Source: Corythucha ciliata (taxonomy: Eukaryota > Arthropoda > Insecta > Hemiptera > Tingidae). From it: a stretch of DNA of 64,000 nucleotides. Shown here one piece after another: positions 1 to 12,200 of the stretch (the first letter of the stretch is position 1; the number at the start of each line of letters is the position of its first letter). The stretch spans positions 5,270,001-5,334,000 of the forward strand of contig CM075937.1 of the NCBI GenBank assembly GCA_038030265.1, given 5' to 3'. The translations under genes were made by a program, and so were the position numbers. The notes below the pieces were generated by a model, which was not told the DNA's origin, searched no databases, and saw only the letters and a list, made by a program, of their open reading frames with translations.

Positions 1-769
1 GGTCACAGGTAATTTTGAAATGACCGAGACAATGTTTCTCAATTAAAACGCCGTCCTTTTCTCTCGTTAGAAACAAAGCCGAAAGATCCAGAGGTCAAAA
101 GAGTGAATTTCGCCTTGTGTGACGAGTAAACAAGCGAGTGCCGGTTGATGTCTCACTGACTGAAGTACTTCTTACGGACCTATTGTCTATTGTTTTAGAA
201 TAAGTTACGCCTCTGCCGTTAACCCCCCTGAAAATGAAAGACTGCCACCACTACAAACCCCTGGAATTAAAATATTTTGAATACAATTCTCGGCGTTAAC
301 GCGTAACCAAAGGGGGCGTCTGCCCACCCTCAAAGTGACCAAAACTGACCGTTTCAAAACTGAAGATTTCAAAACAATACAAATGATTTTTTACCCTTTA
401 ACTAAATTCGACAAATGAAACGTTTACCCCCAAAATGGTGGTCTTGTCAAAAAAACTTTTCTTCAAAACTGACGTTTCTAACTGCGCTACCAGAAAACTC
501 ATGTTCTCACCCTAAAAGGTTTCACCTCAAATTAAAAATTTTACATCACATTACTTTAAATCTCTACCCACCCCCTCGTCCCCTCGTCATACCTAAACCA
601 GCGTACTATTCTGAACCTTTTAGGTACGGAGTACATTAATTATTGTGCTCGTAGCAGACCATGTCCAATGCCTTTTGGCATGGCCATTCAAAGGAGGTCC
701 ACTCACACGACCAATTGGGAGTTTCTGGTTGGATCCCCTCAGGATCTCGGTGGTTGAAGGGATTTAAAG
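1..769. other. Non-coding flank with degenerate short repeats
   Basis: No gene is visible. Around 310-520 there are loose repeats of the form 'aaaactgac...ttcaaaac', which resemble the degenerate edge of the 'aaactgac' array family seen at 19080-20660. The open frames are short and have no protein-like composition or splice context. Confidence 0.5.
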
Positions 770-1240
770 GAACGAAATGTGAAAGAATGAAAATCCACAA
801 ATTTGGGGTTTGAAAGAGCCAAAACGATGAAATTATGATTTTTGAACGACCCAAATCCGTGAATTTTCATTTTGAAACAGACACACTTGTATTTTCAAAC
901 GGCGAAGCTATTCTAAAAAGAACTAAAACCGCGGAATTCGGTTTTTGAAAGAATTAAAATACGCAAAATTGGGGTTGGAAGTAGAAAAATTCGCAAAATT
1001 TTGTGTTGATGGAGCTATATCCGCGATATTTGTCATGAAAGAGCAAAAATCCTAGGTAAAATAGGGGTTGAAACAGCCAAAATCGCGAATTATGTTTTTT
1101 TCTACATTTTCTATGTGCAACTGCTGGATTCCAGAAAGAGCCAAACTTACGAAATTTGGCTTGGGAAATGGCCACATCTGCCAAAATTTGGGTTTAAATG
1201 AGCCAAATCCGCAGAAATCAGAGATAATTCATCTCTGAGA
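770..1240. repeat. Degenerate ~30-bp array, 'gagccaaa-tccgcgaa-tttg' family
   Basis: About 15 degenerate units of the form 'gagccaaaatccgcgaa...tttgggttttgaa' follow one another at a spacing near 30 bp. The same family recurs at about 9090-9480, 36590-36720, 50460-50700, 61560-61890 and 62690-63060. Units are 70-85% alike by eye. The open frames here only reflect the repeat. Confidence 0.7.
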
Positions 1241-1869
1241 AACAGAGGTTATTCTCAGTTTCAGACGTGGAATTAGCCATTTTTTTCAATATCACTCCCA
1301 AATTAGCGTCCAGAGGTTGCATCGAGAAACCTCGAATTAGTGATTTTTCCCGATTTTTGGCACGAATATTTGCACTTTCTGCAAATATTCTGGCAAAATT
1401 CTGGCTTTTTGTTAGCCACATACTTACCCGAAGTACAGCTCATTAGTGCGCCTATTCAATTTTAGCCGCCTAAGGACCTACAAAAACGGGATCAGCGTAC
1501 TTTTTCTATTTTAGCCGCAAAGTTGCCTCCAGGCAGTGGCTTAGGTACAGGGGAACTATAGGGGATGGATCCCCCCACCACCAGTGCTACAACTACACGA
1601 ACGAACGGGCACTAGTACCAACGCTCCAAAGAGAAAGAGCTCAGTTGAAGTTAGGTTTACCAGATTTTCTCGACTTCAAGCAGCCTGAAAAGTTCCGCGT
1701 GCGTCCAGCTGCTTCCTTGGACTACGGACCCCACGTTGTAGCAGGTAGCGGCGAGGGGGACGGATCCCTATTCTAGTGGCTCAAATTGGGAAAGTTCGCG
1801 CTCTCTTGAGGATGATTTGCGGCTAAAAAGAGAAAATAACCCCTTGCCCCAGTTTCGCTAGAACCTATT

Positions 1870-3560
1870 GAGCCCAGTAATAAGTGCTAATTGGAAATTT
1901 GCATCTTGATGACACGGATAAAAAAAATTGAAAAAAATCGCTAATATATTCGCGGCTATAATGGCGAAAAAGCGCTGATTCGTGGTCTCGCGATGCAACT
2001 TCTAGACAAAAATTGAGAAAAAAATCGCTGATTCGCGGTGCATAAATAAATTGTGGAAATCAACGCAAAAGTGTTGTATTTGGACCAACCCCGCCGTTAA
2101 AATTGAGAAAAACACGCTATAATGTTGACAAAAAAAGACGCTTTCTCGTTAAAATTGGGCAAAAATGGCAAATTCACAACTGAAATTGCGAAAAATCGCC
2201 CATTCGCGTATAAAAAGGGAATAGATGCTAATTCGGCGCAAAATTAGCAGAAAACGCTATTTCACTGACGCAATTGAGAAAAATCGCTAATTTGCAATTT
2301 GATGATACAAAGTTGAGGAAAAACGTTATTTCGCAGATACAAAATTAATAAAATCACTAATTCGCGGCTAAAATTGAAAAAATCACTACTTGGTGCGGCT
2401 ACAATTAGGAAAAACGCTAATTTTCAGTTCAAATTGGAAAAAAGTGATAATTCTCTGCTAAAAATGGAAAAAATGGCTAATTTGCAGCTTATAATTAGGA
2501 AAACGACAATTCTTGGCAAATAGTGAGAAAATTCGGTAATGCACGGGTTGGAAACCCTTCTACGCTGCTAAATTTTAGACAAAGCGCCAAGTCACTGAGT
2601 GATGTTCCTAAAATTGAGGAACATCACTAATTATCGGTTAAAATGTGATGAAATTTCTAATTTAAATACGCGTCTTCGCACCTTCTGAAGGCAGCTTAAC
2701 GGCCAAAACTAAAAAAAAAATAATAATAATACGGCAAATTCATGCACTGCTATAAGTAAAACCAACGCTGATTCACGGGCTAGAACTGGGGAGATACAAT
2801 AATCTCTACCTACAAGTAATACAAAATTGCAAATGCGGTGCTAAAATGTGAAAAAACTGCCATTTGCGGCAGCATTATTTATTTAGAAAATAAATAATTA
2901 GCCTGGTCAAAATTACGAGATTTTAAAGGTTCATTTAAAGCCTAAATTGAGCAAAAGTGCCTATTATTAGCGGCTAAAAATGGAAAAAATCGCCAATTTT
3001 CAGATAATATTGCGCAAAACGCCGATTTTTGTGACTGAAATTGGGAAAAATCGCTAAATCACAGGTCTGAAACGCTACTACACTGCTAAAATTGAGAAAA
3101 AACTCTAATTCGCTTCTAAGATTGAGAAACATTCTAATTTGAATCAAAACTGAATATTTGTGATTCGTGGCTTTCTGAAGGCAACTATTCAGGCAGAAAT
3201 TGAGAAATGGCGCCAATTTATGGCAATGGGTGAAAAAAGCGCTAATTCACGGGTAAAACTGAGAAAAATCGCTCGTGCATAGCGTATGGTGAACCAAAAA
3301 AAATCCTAATTTGTGAAAAGCCCTTTATTTCGCGGCTGATATTGAGGAAAACACTTAAGAAAAACGCTAATTTTCAGCTAAACTGAGAAAAGTGCTAATC
3401 ATCTGCTAAAAAAAATTGAAAAAATCGCTAATTTACTGCTAAAATTGAGGAAAGCATCAAAACTAGTCGAAAACTAAGAAACATCGTTCACGGGATAAAA
3501 ACGCTACTTTGCTGCTTAAGCTGAGAAAATGTGCAAATTCATGGTTACGGGAGGGGGAGC
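1870..3560 (-). repeat. ~30-bp array with 'aattcgcggctaaaattgag' core
   Basis: Dozens of degenerate units carry 'gctaattcgcggctaaaatt' followed by 'gagaaaaa'. In the other orientation the unit reads 'tttctcaattttagccgcga'. Spacing is mostly 28-33 bp. The array fills the left half of the hAT-like element, and its arrangement is shared with 11950-13480. Confidence 0.8.
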
Positions 3561-4650
3561 AGAACTGCTAATCCGCGGCTGAATATTACGTCATTTTGAA
3601 GGAAATTTTGTGCTCTTTCAGAAGATCTAGTTACTTTTAGTATTCGATTAATGCACTGGCGAGCAGCTGGCATTTAATGACAATAAACCGGAGGCCGCAA
3701 AAAAATCACAAAATGTCAAATATTTCGGAAATAATGCGGAATTTTCGAAAAGTGCAAATAGTAATTTTCATCATAAATCAGGTGCCCCATCATTGGTTTT
3801 CGGCTGTGCAGTGAATTTTTGTACACCTTGTATATATTTAAAAACAAATGCTGTGTTCCAATTGACAAGCAGGATGGGTGTTAAAATTGGAACACTCACA
3901 TTAAAAGGGTTGTGTATCACTTCGGCCTATGAGTGTGGTTTGGAACGCTCTCAAGTTTTTTAAAAATTATCGTGAGAAAACCTACATGGTTTTCTTTATT
4001 TTTTTGGGTAAAAAATACAATGTGTAGGATAAACAATGCACGAATAAACGTAAAAAAGTTATTTATTGTTTAAACAGCCAGGAAATGACTAAAGTGTGGT
4101 ACACAATAATAATAAATAACGAATATAATTTATTCAACTAAGCAAACCTAGTAAAGAAAACAAAATATAAAAAAAATTGGAATAAAGCATCATTATGTAC
4201 GAAACAGTCTCAAAATTGGTGAACATCTTATTGGTATATCTACGTTCCTAAATAACTAGTTATACAAAATAACCACAGATCCGAAAATTCCAGTCTTTTT
4301 CCTTGGGTAAATAACGAATTCTTAATTATTCGATGACTATGATTTTTCCAATTTGTCCCTCGAGTATCCGAGCTAGGGCTTTGCCCCGGCTGCCTTTTGT
4401 AGTTTCTACCTATGGCCTTCAAAAAAAGAAAAGGAAAAATTGTATTTAATGGACGCTGGAATATGGCCGAACGTTAAAACCACAAATTTGACATTCGTTG
4501 GGAGAAATGAAACATGCGTTCCAAGTTCCAAGTCACACTCAAAACCTCTCTTCTCAGAAAAAGATTAATAATAATAATAAAAAAAAACAAAAACAAAACA
4601 AAAAAGTCAGCTAGGAAGCTTGAGATGCGGCAATAATAAACGAGATATCC

Positions 4651-5004
4651 TTGGGTATATCGATCACAGGAAGCTGGTACTCGCATTATTCATGGGGTGA
4701 GATTGGGGGGCATAGTTTTGCAGACCTCTGCTTTCAAGAAAATCGAAAGTCAAAGTTAAATACAATAGATCTAATTATTAAAAACTTACCAGAGTCACGC
4801 GATCACCTCACAACTCTTGAAAAACGTGTAATCTACGAGAGCCTGCAGAGAAACCGCCAAAAGATCAACTCGGTGTTGCGACACGAAGTAAAAACTTACA
4901 AAATTCCATTGCGTTCCACTTCACACCCCTCGATGGTACTCATTCCATATAACTGGGAAGAATTTATCGATAAGAAAATTCTGAAATGTCTGGATGAATT
5001 GTAG
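4651..5004 (+). CDS. Unassigned 117-residue ORF inside hAT-like copy 1
   Basis: I do not recognise this protein. The frame has a mixed, protein-like composition rich in Lys, Glu, Leu and Asn. A central segment, about residues 38-75, looks helical and charged (PESRDHLTTLEKRVIYESLQ). It lies in the 1.7-kb segment present in this hAT-like copy and absent from the copy at 11683-13623, so it could be a captured host gene fragment or a remnant of an element protein. An 'ttttgcag' at about 4714-4721 could be a splice acceptor, which would make only the downstream part coding. It may equally be a chance frame. Confidence 0.3.
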   Translation: MGISITGSWYSHYSWGEIGGHSFADLCFQENRKSKLNTIDLIIKNLPESRDHLTTLEKRVIYESLQRNRQKINSVLRHEVKTYKIPLRSTSHPSMVLIPYNWEEFIDKKILKCLDEL

Positions 5005-5175
5005 GGATTAATAGTAATTAGTTCTCGGGCAAGGCTATATGTGGCCAGCAAGATGTTCGGTAGATTCAAGAGGCTGGGTGGAATCATGGCTAAAATGTGA
5101 AATTACCCTTTCCTTCACCCTAACGATATTTCAATCCGATCCCCCCCCCTAGACTACTTCCTACCTACGCCACTG

Positions 5176-6295
5176 CCTCCAGGAGGCGCGAATGAGCACT
5201 TTTCGCTTGACCTTTGAAGAAAGTGGTTATTATTTTTTGCACAACGGCAATATCTCTTGACGAATGAAACACTTCTTAGCAAACAATTTTAGCGGTTTTT
5301 TTTTAACTTTACATCCACAGAGTACATTTCCCTCAGTCACTAGCCAGTACTTTTTCTCACAGCTTATATTAGTGCGAAATTCGCGGGTAAAGTGACGCTT
5401 TCCTCACTCGCTGTGAAATATACTATTCTAATATTCCGTCATCCGCCCTTTTACCCCTCGTTTGCTGGACGACCCTTTGGACACAGCGCCCCCGGTCGAT
5501 CGACCGGCTCGCCCCTCCTTAAAAAAGGCGGCACTGAGTCGGCCAATAGCTGTGCAATTCGGGGTTGACAATTTGAAATGGAATGGCAACTTTTGCCGCA
5601 AGTTTGTAAATTCATAGTACGTTTGATGGTTTAATCCCTTCCTCCCCGTAGCCCATATAGTATTAGTCCATATCTGTATTCAAGAAGTAAGAACATTAAT
5701 CTCCCAAAAATAAATCCTGACGCCGGATTTTTAGGGAAAATAGAACTTCCCAAGTCTGTAACGATGCTCCACGGAATCAGAACCAAAAGCGTTACGCGAC
5801 ATTTAGTGTCCTCCTCCCCCGTTGCTAGCAGGTGATGGCAATTTTTAACAAATTCTTCCCCAATGATGTTCTCCTTTCTCTTTCTCATTTTGAATGTCCT
5901 CAGGACGTTTGATATTTTGATTGATATTTTCTTTCGTTATTATTTTTTATTATTTTGTCGTTCATGTCTTACATACTTATTCTTTAATTAAAGTCGTTGG
6001 AGTTGGCCTTTCCCGCCAATCCTCTCCATTGCGCGGGCATTCTACTGAGTTTTGCCGCGAAGTAAACAGGGAACTTCCACTTCACCTGCACAGTTTTCCC
6101 TCTCTTGCCAGGGCGAGGGCAGTGATCTGTTTGTGTGGCTATTGGCTAATCTAAAAATCGCATACATTCTTTGTTCCTCATGTTGTTGAATGTTTAACTT
6201 TGTGTTTTTTAAAAAGTTAACGCTGTAAATTGGTGCTCGAATGACGCGTTCGCTCTAAGATCAAGTTAATTTCTGTTGAAAATAAGAGGATAATT
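5176..6295. other. SLBP upstream region
   Basis: This stretch runs from the right TSD of the hAT-like element to the SLBP start codon. It is less repetitive than its surroundings and should hold the SLBP promoter and 5' UTR. I see no clear TATA box or gene. Confidence 0.4.
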
Positions 6296-9200
6296 ATGGC
6301 TCTGACGAAGGATCAAAACGACTCTCTGTGGGATTTCAGCGTCGCCCGAAAAAGCTGGGCAGATGAAGTCGAAGAAGAGTTTGGCGACAAGGAAGACAAG
6401 AAGGCCACTCCGTCCAGATCACAGGCAGACTCGTGTTTTCGTCTGACTGCTGTCAAAGAGGAAGTAGAGAAAGAGAATGAAGACACAGGTGTTAGAACAA
6501 GATCGGGCATCAATTTCAGACTGCCCCGAGTCAAAGAGGAAAATGAAGACTCAAACTCAATGCCAGCACCGCTCAAAACATTTGGGAAACATCTCGTTTC
6601 GTCGAGCAATTTAAAAGAAAAAGACTTCAAGGAGAGCATCCCAGTTCAGGAAGACATCAGTCTGACGGGACACTTGGACGTCAAATTGGGACTAGTCAGT
6701 CCGTGTAAATCTCAAGATGGAATCAGCGTGAATCCACTCGGCAGGAAAACGCCGACAAAAGCTGGTAAAAGGAAATTGGAATCCGCCCCTTTCGCTCTGA
6801 GCGACGACGCTCTACTTCCAAGTCCAAATAAAATGATGAAAACAACGCCGAAGAAAGAACCAGTCGACACGAAACGCACCTCTTCAAGAGACGCTGCCGC
6901 TTCCACACCGTCGCCGTCGAGAATTATGGCCACCCGGAAGCGGCTCAGAGAAGTCTTGACTCCGACAGTTAAGTAAGCCTAGTGACTTCAATTGCTGCTT
7001 GCATTATTCCAACCGGATGACTTGTATCTACCGTAAATTATTATGCTCAGGAGAAGCCCTAAACGTGAACCTGAGACCGATCCAGACGTCTTGGCTCGGC
7101 GACAAAAACAAATTGATTTCGGGAAGAATACAATTGGTTACGAGAGATACAGAGAGCTGGTGCCCAGGTAAGTCCCTCACATCCCCCCCCCGCATCCAGC
7201 AGTTATTTCAAGTTTAGTCTCTTAAGTTGGGTGAATAAAGAGATGGCTGTTTTACGTGCCACATGAGAAACTCGGTGACTGTAAAACTGGGGTGGACCCC
7301 ACAGGGTCATAATTGATGGCACGGGAACGTGAAGGTGGACGACAACTTGTCACCCATAATGGGACCTGAGACAGCGGTGGGCATCGTGCTGTTGCTGGGG
7401 GAGATAATGGGTCTGAGCCTGCGACCCGGCTCAGTCTCGCTAGCGACACTCGCTCTTGTTGAGGAAGATTAGGGAGGAGCACCCAGAGTTTCCAAATTGG
7501 GCTGTTAAGCGCGATTTAGGCTGATTCTGGAGGCTATTTCGCGGGTAAAATGGAGAAAAAACCTATTATCAGCCTGTGGGCGTTCATCCTCAATTGTAAT
7601 CTTATCCAAAATGTTCGTGAAGAGGAACAAGAGCGTGAAGATGTTGGATTCGTGATGTTCGTGAAGAGGTTGGTGGCGCATAGTTTTCCCCTAAAACTAG
7701 GCAGCAGGGCAAAATCACCAGTCTTCATGCCGAAACGTCAGGTGACGGGGCTAAGCGAAGAGTGAGTACATCATCAGTACCACTACCGAAACAACGCAGC
7801 CCACCTAGGGTTTCCAGATTTCCGGTTTTCGCCCGGAGTCTCCGGGCCTGGGACTCGATTTCCGTTCTCTGGCCAGGCTGATAATAGATAGTTCGAGAAG
7901 CGACAAAAAAATACCTAGGTACCTACCAAAAGAAATTATTGGTATCAATTCATGTGAGCGTCTCATTTATTTTGTCCATCTCACGCAACCCGAAAAGTTT
8001 CAAACAACCCCCCAGCACCACGACAAAAATGTTCCAACAACAAGAAGCTTTTGAGCGTTTTTCTCAATTTTAGCAGCGAATTAGCTTTTTTCCACTTTTA
8101 GCCATGAATTGGCGCTTTTACTCCATTTTGGAAGCTGTTCAGCGCAATGTCAGCATCGAATTATCACTGTCTTCAGAATTTAACCAGGAATTAGCGGGTT
8201 TTCTCAATTTCAGCAGCGAATTTGTGATTTTTTTCACATTACGCCGCGAATTACCGATTTTTCTTAATTTTAGCCAAGAACTTACTTCCAAAAACCACGA
8301 ATAGGTTTTATCTATTTTAGCTGCAAATTATCGCCTTTTTAAAATTTATCCGCGGTCTAGTAGCTCTACTTAGCTAATTTTAGCAGCTAATTGCACTTTT
8401 TATTTGATTTAGCAGTGAACTAGCCACGTATTCATATATTGCGATGAGTTAGCCCTTATTCTCAATTTTAACCGCGAATTAACGCTATTTCTCCAATTTG
8501 AACCCGAATTAGAGCTATGTACCCTTTCTCCTAACACAAACTATACTTATGTATATACCCGTATCCATAATATACCTACGTGTATTTCCAGGCCAAGAGC
8601 CTCGGCTAATCTGGCAACCCTAAGCCCAAGGCTGTGACAGGGGCAGAATGACCATTTTGTGGACGGTATGTGGCGCATATTAGATAAAATGCTATGATAC
8701 AAAACACACTGGAGCCAAATATTCAGTTATTTTCAGCAGTAAGCAATTTTGTGGTCGTATACTGGCTAAGTAACCAGTTTTTGTACTAAAAGTGATTCAG
8801 TTTCCTTGAAGAACGGGCTTTTCCAACGGTCAATGTGCGATTTCTTACTCACTCCAAAAATCTATTGGGGGGGGGGGGGAAGAAACCCTTTAGATTATTT
8901 CTGTGCCTTGGTGCAAGAACAACCAATGTCATAATAATCAACAAGAGACATCGGTTGTTCTTGCACCAAAACCACAGATATAACATGATGATGGGGTTTT
9001 TGTCACGTTTTCACGAGCCCCACTTTCCCGAGAACGTCGGCTGCCCAGCAAGGCCATCGGAATGAACCATCCCCGCGCTGATGCTCAATTTCAACCGCGG
9101 ACTTCGCATTTTCACATTTTTGGACACTTGAAGACATCAATTTCACGGGTTTGACCCAAATTCAAAATTTATGGATTTATGGGTTTTACTCTCTCAAAAA

Positions 9201-12200
9201 TCAAATTTAACAGGATGTCTCCAATCTCAGCCACGGGGTTGACCGAACGCGATTTTGCGGGCTTTGGCGATCCCATAAAAAAAACAATTTGGTGAGTTTC
9301 GCGGCATCCAAAAGCAAGTTTCTCGTTGCTGACCCATTAAGAATCCAATTTCCTTGCCGGGCTTGCTGCCCCCTCCCCCAAAAAACAAATTTCGCAGGTT
9401 TAGCTGCATTGAAAACCCGATTTCGCGCTTTAGGGAACAATTTGTGGGGGCATGGCTTATTAAAATAATCAATTTTTGCAGAAAAATTTCGTAGATTTAG
9501 TTCTTTTTGAACCCTGTTGTCCTTACGAAATTGGATTTGGATTGGGGTTTTTCAATTTTGGTATTTTTCTTCATTTATAGCCGAGAAGTAGCCATTAATT
9601 TCAGCTGCGAATTAGCGATTTTTTGCACTGTTAGTAACAAATCGGCACTTGTCACAATTTTAGCCACGCGAGTTTGCCTCATCCAGAAATCACGAATTGT
9701 GGTTTCCATGTTCCCAATTTTACCTGCGAATGATCGGGTTTTCTAGACTTTAGCCGCAATCGCTTTTCACAATTTTAGTCGTGAACTAGGGCCTCTGCCC
9801 AAGTTTTAGCCGCGTTTTTCCCCTCTTGTAGCCATGAATTAGTTCTTTTTCATAATTTTACAGCCACAAATTTCCCTCCATAAACCGTGGATCTGCGCTT
9901 TATCTCAATTTTAGCCACGAACTAGTGATTGTTCTTCATTTTCACCTCGAATGAATGTTTTTTCTCCGGTTTAGCGGAGAATTCAGGATACCTCTCAATT
10001 TTGTCAACGAAATTTTTTAGTTTTTCTTCATTTCAGCTGTAAATTAGCGTTTTTTTATTTTATTTTTAGCAACGAGTTAGCACTTGGTCACAATTTTAGC
10101 CATGAGTTTGCCTGAATTAGCGTTTTCTGTGCTCTTATTTCTCCGGCGAATGAGCTGAGTTTCTCTATTTTAGCAGCCAATCAGGACTTTTTCCTCAATT
10201 TAACTGTGATTTGTGAATCTGTGATTGTTATCGATTTTAGCTGTGAATTGGAGCTTTTGCTTCATTTTATCCGTGAATTAGCGTTTTTCTTCACTTTTTA
10301 GCGATGAATTACCGCTCTTTCAGAATTTTTAGCAGCGCCCTGGCCCCAAAAATGGCCGTCTAAGGAAGTTTGGAAATTGGGGATTACCGTAATTCTTTAC
10401 TTTATTCTCGGTTTTACCACCAGAAACCACGAATTAGCACTTTTTCCCGATTTCAGCAAAGAGCTAACTTTATGAATGGAAAATAAGCTCTTTTTCTTAA
10501 ATTATAAGCTCAAAATTCGCCTCCACATTAAATTAAATTGGCTTATTTACGCTTCAAAAAAGCGCTATTTGACATTCATAAAGCTAGCTGATGAAGAAAA
10601 AGAGCTAATGCATGGCTAAAAGTAAGAAAAAGTGCCGATTTGCGGTTCAATTTGAGGTTAACGCCATTCGTGGCTATAATTATGAAGAAGTGCTAATTAA
10701 TTGCTAAAAGTCAATAAAATCGCTAATTCACATCTGAATTAAAGAAAAACTCCAGTTTCAATTGAGAAAAATAGCTAATTTGTAGCTAATACTAAAGAAT
10801 AAACGATTATTCGCAGAGAAAATTGAGGAAAATCTGGGTGAATTGAGATAAAGCGCCGATTTGCGGCTTCTGGAGGCAAATTCGTGGCAATAAATTTGAC
10901 GAAAAAAGCTAAAAAGTGGTGAAAAATTGCTAATTCACGGCAAAAATCAAGAAAAAGTGCCAATCTCGAATAAAGTGAGTACAAGCGCTAGTTCGCGGCT
11001 AAAATAGGTGGAAAGCCCTATTGCGCGACTGAAATTGAGCAAAAATGATCATTAACAGCTAGAATTGAGAAATTGCCAATTCGTAGTTCCTGCAGGCAAC
11101 TTATTCGTGGCTAAAATTTAGACAAAAGTGCTGTTTCATTAGACAAATTCGTGGCTGTTAAATTGAGAATAATTGCTAATTCATGCCTTAAGAAGGTAAA
11201 AGTCGCTGATTCGAGGCTAAAATGGACAAAAAGTGCTAATTCATGGCTAAATGTGATATAAATCGCTATTTCGCGGCCAAAATTAAGAAAAAAGGGCTAA
11301 TTTGCGAATAAAGTGAGAAAAAGCGTTAACTTGCGGCTAATTCGTGGGCAAACATTTACAAATTCGTGGCTGAAATTAGGGAAAAGCGCTAATTCACGAA
11401 TAAAAATTGAGAAAAAGCGCTCGCCCGCAGCAAGATGTGAGAAAACGCAAATTCCCAGTTTCTGGAGGCAAATTGGCTGCTGTAATTGAGAAAAAACTGT
11501 AGGGGTGAAATTGATCCAGTCCATGATGTGTTTAAAATCGGACCGAATAGAAAAATAATGTCTGAACCGGACCAAAAATGGTCAATTTAACTTTCGCGTT
11601 GAACAAAATATCGCTGGAACAGCAAAATTAACCCCTGCCCCACGAGGCTAGTCGGATCGTTCTAAAAACACGTGTAGGTGTTCAGGGGCGTAGGTACGGG
11701 AGGGATGATGTGGGGTATAGATCCCCCCCCCCCAGAGCTACAAGTATACGAACGAAGGAGCATTAGTACCATAACGAAGAGCCCCATAAAATATCCAAAA
11801 ATGAGCGTTTCACGTTGAAGTTGGGGTTAGCAGATTTTCTGGACTTAAAGCAGCCCGAAAAGGTCTGAGTACGTCCAGCTTTTTCCTTGGACTTCAGACC
11901 CAACGCAGTAGTGTGCCGCAGTACGGGGGGGGGGGTCGCCCCGCACCCTCTATCAGACAAAAATCGGTAATATTCGTGGCTACAGCTGCTAAAAAGCGTT
12001 GATTCGTGGTCTCGCGATGCAACTTCCGAACTAAAATTAAGAAAAAAGTCGCTGATTCAAGGTACATTGAGGCCATTCTTCGATTAAATTGTGGAAGTCA
12101 ACGCAAAAGTGTTGTATTTCGGCAAAACCCGCGGTTTGAGTTGAGAAAACACGCTATAATATTGACAAATAAAAGACGCTTTCAGGTTAAAATTGGACAA

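Larger units (their letters stand above)
1534..5175. mobile_element. hAT-like non-autonomous element, copy 1 (8-bp TSD)
   Basis: The left end reads CAGTGGCTTAGGTA and the right end is its inverted form, CTACCTACGCCACTG. The element is flanked by a perfect 8-bp direct repeat CCTCCAGG at 1526-1533 and 5176-5183. An 8-bp duplication with CAGNGGCG-type ends is the known signature of hAT transposons. The left about 1.8 kb is homologous to the copy at 11683-13623, including 'gatttTctcgacttcaag'-like and 'tggtctcgcgatgcaact' segments. The right end, about 5030-5175, is homologous as well. Roughly 3300-5030 is extra sequence absent from the other copy. No transposase is visible, so it must move in trans if at all. 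Confidence 0.85.

Noticed and set aside
1870..3560. Regularly spaced ~30-bp repeats resembling a CRISPR array
   Set aside because: Units are degenerate, have no unique spacers of constant length, and lie in a eukaryotic transposon with no cas genes.
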